This document shows, piece after piece, positions 6,943 to 11,284 of a DNA stretch of 11,284 bases. Under the pieces are notes generated by a model that saw nothing but the letters and a program-made list of their open reading frames with translations, searched no databases and had not been told where the DNA came from. A program made the position numbers and the translations under genes. This DNA is from Spirochaetales bacterium (GTDB taxonomy: Bacteria > Spirochaetota > Spirochaetia > DSM-16054 > Sediminispirochaetaceae). Numbering within the stretch: position 1 is the stretch's first letter; each line of letters opens with the position of its first letter. The stretch covers positions 1 to 11,284 of the forward strand of contig JAASTM010000025.1 of NCBI GenBank assembly GCA_021767325.1, given 5' to 3'.

Positions 6943-7953
6943 ATGAATGAAAGAAAAGTGCGCTGGGGTGTCCTCGGCACAGCAAAAATCGCCATCAACA
7001 GTGTTATTCCGGGACTCAAGCGCGGCAGCCTATGTGACGTACAGGCGGTGGCCTCGCGCTCGGGAGATAAAGCGAAAACCGTCGCCAACCAGTTCGCCAT
7101 CCCCAAGTACTATTCGAGCTATGAGCAACTGTTGGCAGATCCGGAAATAGAGGCCATATACATCCCTTTACCGAACCATCTGCACGTCGAATGGAGCCGA
7201 AAGGCCCTGGAAGCCGGCAAACACGTGTTGTGTGAAAAACCGCTGGCTCTGAATACCGAAGAAGTCCACGATCTGATAAAGCTGCGCAACCAAAGCAAGC
7301 TCAAAATAGGCGAGGCCTTTATGGTGCATACCCACCCGCAGTGGCTGCGGGCAAAATCACTCGCCCAAAACCCGAAATTCGGCGGACTACAGGCGATACA
7401 GGGTTTTTTCAGCTACAACAACCGCGATCCGGAGAATGTCCGCAACAAATACAGCCAGGGCGGCGGCGGACTGTGGGACATCGGCTGTTATCCTGTCCAC
7501 ACTTCCCGCTTTATGTTCGATGAGGAGCCGGAGAAGGTAATTGCCGGCTTCGTCTTCGATCCTAAATTCAAGGTAGACAAAATGGTCAGTGCTATCCTGC
7601 AGTTTCCATCCGGGCAGGCGAGCTTTACCAGCAGTACGCAAATAGTCCCGTGGCAGACTATGCAATTCTTCGGAGAAAAACAGCGGGTTGAAATAGAAAT
7701 CCCCTTTAACCAGCCGGGCGACTTTCCGGCCCGTATTCTGGTTGATGACGGCAGCGATGTCACCGGTGTTCCGGAAGAGATTGTCATTCCCCCGGCCGAC
7801 CAGTATGCCATTCAGGGCGATGAGTTCGGCCGAGCTATCATAGAGAACACCGAGGTACCGGTTCCGCTCGAGAACACCCTTTACAACACCGCCGTCATCA
7901 ATGCGCTCTTCCGATCCGGCGAGAGCGGTCAGTGGGAAGTTCCGCAGATATAG
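6943..7953 (+). CDS. Gfo/Idh/MocA-family NAD(P)-dependent oxidoreductase
   Basis: A 336-residue cytoplasmic dehydrogenase of the sugar/inositol dehydrogenase superfamily. The N-terminal Rossmann fold begins RWGVLGTAKIA with G9/G12; IYIPLPNHLH (72-81) and CEKPLAL (97-103) follow, with K99 the conserved EKP catalytic lysine. GGGGLWDIGCYPVH (173-186) opens the C-terminal substrate domain; D179 and Y183 match the D-x3-Y pair of the glucose-fructose oxidoreductase and dihydrodiol dehydrogenase branch rather than the D-x3-H of inositol dehydrogenases. The start has a strong AGGGGGA Shine-Dalgarno six nt upstream. The gene begins 36 bp after the GGDEF gene and ends 12 bp before proC, so it is likely co-transcribed with proC. 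A -10-like TAGAAT (6920-6925) lies just upstream without a good -35. The substrate, probably a sugar or polyol, cannot be specified. Confidence 0.93.
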   Translation: MNERKVRWGVLGTAKIAINSVIPGLKRGSLCDVQAVASRSGDKAKTVANQFAIPKYYSSYEQLLADPEIEAIYIPLPNHLHVEWSRKALEAGKHVLCEKPLALNTEEVHDLIKLRNQSKLKIGEAFMVHTHPQWLRAKSLAQNPKFGGLQAIQGFFSYNNRDPENVRNKYSQGGGGLWDIGCYPVHTSRFMFDEEPEKVIAGFVFDPKFKVDKMVSAILQFPSGQASFTSSTQIVPWQTMQFFGEKQRVEIEIPFNQPGDFPARILVDDGSDVTGVPEEIVIPPADQYAIQGDEFGRAIIENTEVPVPLENTLYNTAVINALFRSGESGQWEVPQI

Positions 7954-7965
7954 GGAGGCATCTAC

Positions 7966-8763
7966 ATGAAATCAATCGGATTTATCGGCGCCGGCAACAT
8001 GGGAGCGGCAATCAGCCTCGGGCTCAGGGCCGCTCACCCCAATCTCAATCTCGCCTTTTATGATGTCGACCAGGCGAAAGCCGCACAGGCCGCCGGAGAG
8101 TGCGGCGGCACGGCTTGCCGCAGCTACGCTGAGCTGTTCGAACAGGCCGAGGTACTGCTGATCGCTGTAAAGCCCCAGCATCTGTCGACCCTGTTTACCG
8201 ATATCAAGGACTTGAGCAGCGACCGCGAGTTCATTTCGATCGCCGCCGGCAAACCGATCTCCCTGTTCACCACCAATCTTCAAACCAGCAAGGTAATCCG
8301 GTTTATGCCCAATCTGGCGGCCAAAGTCGGAGAATCGGTGGTAGGGGTTTCGGCCGTCGAGGGCCTTGATGAGGATTTCCGCAGCACCGCCTTCGAGGCC
8401 GCCAAGGCGATCGGCGTACCGGTCGAAATCCCGGAACACCTGATGCCGGCCATAACCGGGCTCTCGGGCTCCGGGATAGCCTATGTCTTTGCCTTTCTGC
8501 ACGCGATGGCCCTAGGGGGCACCGATGCCGGCTTCTCCTATCAGCAGGCGCTGGATATCGCCTACTCCACCTGCCGCGGCGCGGTTGAGGTACTGCGCAG
8601 CGAAGGTGTCGGCCCGGCCGAGTATCTGACCCGGGTCACCTCCGCCGGGGGAACCACCATTCGCGGTGTAAAAGCCCTGGAAGAGGGCGGGCTCACCCCG
8701 ACAGTTATGGAAGCCATAAACGCGGCCGCCGAGCGGGCAAAAGAGATCGAATCCGAAGTATAA
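7966..8763 (+). CDS. proC: Pyrroline-5-carboxylate reductase
   Basis: A 265-residue enzyme of normal family length that reduces 1-pyrroline-5-carboxylate to L-proline with NAD(P)H, the last step of proline synthesis, in the cytoplasm. The N-terminal Rossmann motif GFIGAGNMG (5-13) binds the cofactor; AVKPQ (67-71) and RFMPN (112-116) are family hallmarks; the helical C-terminal dimerisation domain holds GLSGSGIAY (165-173) and the P5C reductase signature LTRVTSAGGTTIRGV (221-235). A GGGAGG Shine-Dalgarno overlapping the stop of the preceding oxidoreductase gene sits 7 nt before the ATG, so the two genes are almost certainly one operon. No proA or proB is in view. Confidence 0.97.
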   Translation: MKSIGFIGAGNMGAAISLGLRAAHPNLNLAFYDVDQAKAAQAAGECGGTACRSYAELFEQAEVLLIAVKPQHLSTLFTDIKDLSSDREFISIAAGKPISLFTTNLQTSKVIRFMPNLAAKVGESVVGVSAVEGLDEDFRSTAFEAAKAIGVPVEIPEHLMPAITGLSGSGIAYVFAFLHAMALGGTDAGFSYQQALDIAYSTCRGAVEVLRSEGVGPAEYLTRVTSAGGTTIRGVKALEEGGLTPTVMEAINAAAERAKEIESEV

Positions 8764-8772
8764 GTCACCACC

Positions 8773-8801
8773 TTGTAAGATTTGCCCTGGTCGAGTAAGA
8801 T
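8773..8801 (+). promoter_or_regulatory. Predicted serS promoter with very short or no leader
   Basis: TTGTAA (8773-8778), a 17-nt spacer and TAAGAT (8796-8801) form a moderate sigma-70-like promoter (4/6 matches each). Initiation about 7 nt downstream would fall at ~8808, two to three bases before the serS ATG. The heptamer GTAAGAT occurs twice here (8775-8781 and 8795-8801), exactly 20 bp apart. Confidence 0.45.
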
Positions 8802-8810
8802 AGTCCCGTT

Positions 8811-10085
8811 ATGGTAGACCTAAAATACATCAAAGAAAACCCCGAAGAGGTGCGGGAGAACATCCGCAACCGCTATATGAAAGTGGATGTAGACGACATC
8901 CTGGCACTCTACGAAGAGAGAAATCGTCTTCTCCGAACGATTGAGGATATTCGACAGAAGCGCAACGAAAACGCCAAACGCATGAAAGCCAAACTCGAAG
9001 CCGAGGAGCGCAGCGCACTGATCGAAGAGGGCAAACAGCTCAAGGAGCAGATCGCGTCCCTCGAGGAAGAGATGAAATCCATCGATGTCCGTCTGTGGGA
9101 TGAGGCGAAGAAGATCCCCAATGCCGCCCATCCGGACGCACCGGTGGGGAAAGAGGACAAGGACAATTTGGAGCTCCGCCGGGTCGGGTCGCCTACACAG
9201 TTCAGCTTCGATCCAAAGGATCACATCCAACTGGGTGAGGAACTCGATCTGCTGGACTTCGAAACCGCTGCAAAGGTTTCAGGCACCAAATTCTACTACC
9301 TGAAAAACGAAGCCGTTTTGCTGGAAATGGCGCTCATTCGATATGCACTGGATGTACTGCAGAGACACGGGTTTACCTTGACAATGACACCGGACATCGC
9401 CAAAGAAGAGGTAGTCGAGGGCATCGGCTTTAATCCCCGCGGGGCCGAGAGCAATATCTACAACATCGAGGGAACCGGTACCTGCCTGGTCGGAACCGCC
9501 GAGATAACCCTGGGCGGATACCACGCCGACTCTATTTTCAAACCGGACCAGTTGCCGGTCAAGCTGGCCGGTGTGTCACACTGCTTTCGCCGCGAAGCCG
9601 GGGCGGCTGGACAGTATTCGAAAGGACTCTACCGGGTGCACCAGTTCACCAAAGTGGAGATGTTCGTGTACGCCCACCCCGACTCATCCGAAGAGCTGCA
9701 CAACGAGCTGCTGGCCATTGAAGAGGAGATCTTTCAGGGCCTGGACATTCCCTACCGGGTCGTGGACACCTGCACCGGCGATCTGGGGGCACCGGCCTAC
9801 CGCAAGTTCGACCTGGAGGCCTGGATGCCCGGCCGCGGAGAGAACGGCGACTGGGGCGAGGTGACCAGCACCTCCAACTGTACCGACTACCAGGCCCGCC
9901 GGCTGGGAGTACGTTACAAGGATGAAGGCAAAAACCGCTTCGTCCATATGCTGAACGGCACGGCAATTGCAGTGTCGAGGGCAATAATTGCAATTCTGGA
10001 AAATAATCAACGGGAGGACGGGTCAGTCTCCGTTCCGAAGAACCTGATAGCCTATACCGGATTCGACACTATCGGTTCAAAGTGA
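8811..10085 (+). CDS. serS: Seryl-tRNA synthetase
   Basis: A 424-residue class II aminoacyl-tRNA synthetase of standard bacterial length that charges tRNA-Ser with serine, and tRNA-Sec where present. It begins MVDLKYIKENPEEVRENI, typical for SerRS. Residues ~28-100 form the long antiparallel coiled-coil arm that grips the tRNA-Ser extra arm. TAE (229-231) binds serine. Motif 2 is FRREAGAAGQYSKGLYRVHQ (259-278) and motif 3 is LNGTAIAVSRAIIAILEN (381-398) with its ATP-binding arginine. EVTSTSNCTDYQARR (350-364) is the usual active-site segment. No Shine-Dalgarno precedes the ATG, and a -10-like element ends only 9 nt upstream, so the message may be leaderless. The gene lies 47 bp after proC and probably has its own promoter. 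Its last codons are part of a nested inverted repeat. Confidence 0.97.
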   Translation: MVDLKYIKENPEEVRENIRNRYMKVDVDDILALYEERNRLLRTIEDIRQKRNENAKRMKAKLEAEERSALIEEGKQLKEQIASLEEEMKSIDVRLWDEAKKIPNAAHPDAPVGKEDKDNLELRRVGSPTQFSFDPKDHIQLGEELDLLDFETAAKVSGTKFYYLKNEAVLLEMALIRYALDVLQRHGFTLTMTPDIAKEEVVEGIGFNPRGAESNIYNIEGTGTCLVGTAEITLGGYHADSIFKPDQLPVKLAGVSHCFRREAGAAGQYSKGLYRVHQFTKVEMFVYAHPDSSEELHNELLAIEEEIFQGLDIPYRVVDTCTGDLGAPAYRKFDLEAWMPGRGENGDWGEVTSTSNCTDYQARRLGVRYKDEGKNRFVHMLNGTAIAVSRAIIAILENNQREDGSVSVPKNLIAYTGFDTIGSK

Positions 10086-10130
10086 TTTTGAACCGATTTA
10101 CTCTGCCGTCGAATCCGGCACGGGTATTTT
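10057..10130. terminator. Nested inverted repeats spanning the serS stop codon; possible atypical terminator
   Basis: An inner perfect 11-bp stem, ATCGGTTCAAA (10071-10081) with TTTGAACCGAT (10087-10097), has a 5-nt loop GTGAT that contains the serS TGA stop. It is nested inside an outer perfect 11-bp stem, CCGGATTCGAC (10057-10067) with GTCGAATCCGG (10108-10118). An alternative hairpin, TGCCG/CGGCA (10104-10108 and 10116-10120), precedes CGGGTATTTT. The U tract is weak. The element lies between convergent serS and the small cysteine protein gene, so it may end or stabilise either transcript. Confidence 0.55.
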
Positions 10131-10137
10131 ACATGGC

Positions 10138-10350
10138 TTACCTGCACATCTGATTCAGGGTCTTGATGTACTGGTCCTTATAATCTGCAAATATAAATCT
10201 TTTGTGCTTGGTCATCTCCTCACTGACGGTATCGAGCAGCTTTTTTTCACATTTCTTGCAGATACCCTTGTCGGTGATGTACACAACCCCGGTGTCTTTT
10301 TCCGGGCCCGGAACGGCTTTCTTACACGCATCACATACGATTGATAACAT
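10138..10350 (-). CDS. Small four-cysteine (zinc-ribbon-like) hypothetical protein
   Basis: A 70-residue protein I do not recognise by name. Two CxxC knuckles, C6-DA-C9 and C31-KK-C34, are separated by 21 residues with a YITDKGICKKC pattern, strongly suggesting a single zinc-binding (rubredoxin-like or zinc-ribbon) fold. The second half is charged (KKLLDTVSEEMTKHKRF) and probably helical, ending FADYKDQYIKTLNQMCR with a fifth cysteine, C69. It has no signal peptide or membrane segment. It is clearly a real gene: AAGGAG lies 7 nt upstream of the ATG, and a good promoter (TCGACA-N16-TATAAT) lies upstream of that. It stands alone as a leftward transcript, divergent from pncB and convergent with serS. 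Role unknown; nucleic-acid or protein binding is the usual guess for such mini-proteins. Confidence 0.85.
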   Translation of the reverse strand: MLSIVCDACKKAVPGPEKDTGVVYITDKGICKKCEKKLLDTVSEEMTKHKRFIFADYKDQYIKTLNQMCR

Positions 10351-10384
10351 AGCGCAACTCCTTCTTTTTTTATCTTCTCATCCC

Positions 10385-10412
10385 ATTATAGCGAACTTTA
10401 CAGATATGTCGA
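10385..10412 (-). promoter_or_regulatory. Predicted sigma-70 promoter of the four-cysteine protein gene
   Basis: On the - strand, TCGACA (10412-10407; 5/6 to consensus), a 16-nt spacer and a perfect TATAAT (10390-10385) predict a transcript starting near 10378, giving a ~28-nt leader that contains the AAGGAG ribosome-binding site. Confidence 0.7.
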
Positions 10413-10420
10413 GTACATAT
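10404..10420. promoter_or_regulatory. Dyad overlapping the -35 of the four-cysteine gene
   Basis: ATATGT (10404-10409) and ACATAT (10415-10420) are perfect complements around a 5-nt centre. The site covers the predicted leftward -35 hexamer, a position suited to a repressor operator. No known regulator consensus is matched. Confidence 0.4.
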
Positions 10421-10427
10421 ATTCCTG

Positions 10428-10451
10428 CAACGATTGCTGGAACAATTGTTG
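10428..10451. promoter_or_regulatory. Dyad upstream of pncB
   Basis: CAACGATTG (10428-10436) and CAATTGTTG (10443-10451) form a 9-bp inverted repeat with one mismatch around a 6-nt centre (CTGGAA). It overlaps the candidate pncB -35 element, so it could be an operator for an NAD-synthesis regulator, though I recognise no known site. Confidence 0.4.
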
Positions 10452-10474
10452 AAACAAACTATATCAATTATACT
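10446..10474 (+). promoter_or_regulatory. Predicted pncB promoter with no leader
   Basis: TTGTTG (10446-10451), a 17-nt spacer and TATACT (10469-10474; 5/6) would start transcription at about 10481-10482, at the pncB ATG. An alternative pairing is TTGAAA (10449-10454) with TATAAG (10474-10479) at 19 nt, but this would start inside the gene. Confidence 0.45.
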
Positions 10475-10481
10475 ATAAGAC

Positions 10482-11284
10482 ATGAAAGTTTCAGCTTTAT
10501 TAACGGATTTATATGAACTTACGATGATGCAGGGATACTTCCTCAAGGAGCGGAATCCGCGGGTAGTATTCGATATGTTTTTCCGCACCCACCCCTTTAA
10601 CAGCGGCTTTTCGATTTTTGCCGGGCTGGAGGATATGCTGAAGGCAGTTGAAAACTTCGGATTTTCCGAGGACGATATCGAGTATCTCGGCAGTCTCGGC
10701 CTCTTTCACGACCGCTTTCTCGACTACCTCCGGGACTTTCAGTTCTCGGGCGACATCTACAGCATGGCCGAAGGGTCGGTAATTTTCCCCGGAGAGCCGC
10801 TGCTGCGGGTTCACAGCCGCCTGATCGAAGCGCAGCTGATCGAGAGCATGCTGTTGAACACCCTCAATTTTCAATCCCTGGTTGCAACCAAAGCGGCCCG
10901 AATCTATCATGCCAGCGAGGGGGGCAAGGTACTGGAGTTCGGCCTGCGGCGGGCGCAGGGCTGGGACGGGGCCCTCTCTGCCACCCGGGCGGCCTATATA
11001 GGCGGGGCCCTGGCTACCTCTAATACCCTGGGGGGGAAACAGTACGGAATACCGGTCAGCGGTACCATGGCGCATTCCTGGGTCATGGCCTTCAAGAGCG
11101 AACTGGAGTCCTTCGAGAAATTCGCCGAACTCTACCCGGATAAGGCTATCCTGTTGATCGATACCTACGATACCCTCGGAAGCGGGATAGAAAATGCCAT
11201 AAAAGTGGGAAAAACGCTGAAGCAGCAGGGAAAAAAGCTCGGAGTGCGCCTGGACAGCGGCGACCTCTCCTACCTCAGCCAGAA
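10482..11284 (+). CDS. pncB: Nicotinate phosphoribosyltransferase (3' partial)
   Basis: The first 267 residues of a NAPRTase, roughly the N-terminal half, run off the right edge. The enzyme joins nicotinate and PRPP (with ATP hydrolysis) to give nicotinate mononucleotide, the entry step of NAD salvage by the Preiss-Handler route, in the cytoplasm. It starts MKVSALLTDLYELTMMQGY, the classic NAPRTase N-terminus. GLRRAQG (154-160), GTMAHSW (194-200) with H198 the conserved phosphorylated histidine, DTYDTLGSG (227-235) and RLDSGD (256-261) are active-site motifs. The ATG at 10482 is the first in frame after a TAA at 10476-10478. There is no Shine-Dalgarno, and a -10-like TATACT ends 7 nt upstream, so translation may be leaderless. 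It is transcribed divergently from the small four-cysteine gene. Confidence 0.96.
   Translation, partial: MKVSALLTDLYELTMMQGYFLKERNPRVVFDMFFRTHPFNSGFSIFAGLEDMLKAVENFGFSEDDIEYLGSLGLFHDRFLDYLRDFQFSGDIYSMAEGSVIFPGEPLLRVHSRLIEAQLIESMLLNTLNFQSLVATKAARIYHASEGGKVLEFGLRRAQGWDGALSATRAAYIGGALATSNTLGGKQYGIPVSGTMAHSWVMAFKSELESFEKFAELYPDKAILLIDTYDTLGSGIENAIKVGKTLKQQGKKLGVRLDSGDLSYLSQ

Noticed and set aside
10051..10130. Possible tRNA because GGTTCAAA and GTCGAATCC look like T-arm sequences
   Set aside because: No acceptor stem, D-arm or anticodon arm can be formed around them, and the T-loop is one base off; the words arise from the nested inverted repeat.

Overview
The window is an ordinary-looking, gene-dense stretch of a GC-rich bacterial chromosome. 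Gene content suggests an organism with anaerobic or microaerobic metabolism: two molybdenum-cofactor enzymes of different families, a diguanylate cyclase, proline and NAD metabolism, and seryl-tRNA synthetase. The overall style is compatible with a free-living spirochaete, but nothing in the sequence proves this and it remains a guess. I see no transposase, phage gene, CRISPR array or RNA gene.

Layout: (1) Bases 1-1662 (+) hold the C-terminal part of a xanthine dehydrogenase/aldehyde oxidase-family molybdenum subunit, closed by a strong hairpin terminator at 1731-1770 that can serve both strands. (2) Bases 5927 to 1809 (-) form a tightly overlapping three-gene operon, in transcription order: a stand-alone DmsA-like molybdopterin oxidoreductase, an MFS transporter and a GntR/UTRA repressor. 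It looks like a regulated uptake-and-conversion cassette for one unknown compound. (3) A short divergent promoter region (5928-6009) separates it from a rightward PAS-GGDEF diguanylate cyclase (6010-6906). (4) A Gfo/Idh/MocA oxidoreductase (6943-7953) and proC (7966-8763) follow, then serS (8811-10085). (5) A nested inverted repeat straddles the serS stop codon. Beyond it is a small leftward four-cysteine protein (10350 to 10138). (6) An AT-rich divergent region with two dyads (10351-10481) leads to pncB, nicotinate phosphoribosyltransferase, which runs off the right edge.

The best leads for something new are the DmsA-like/MFS/GntR cassette, the four-cysteine mini-protein, the nested inverted repeats at the serS 3' end, and two genes (serS and pncB) that lack a Shine-Dalgarno and have a -10-like element so close to the ATG that leaderless transcripts are predicted. 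I found no clear-cut undescribed system; these leads are stated with moderate to low interest.
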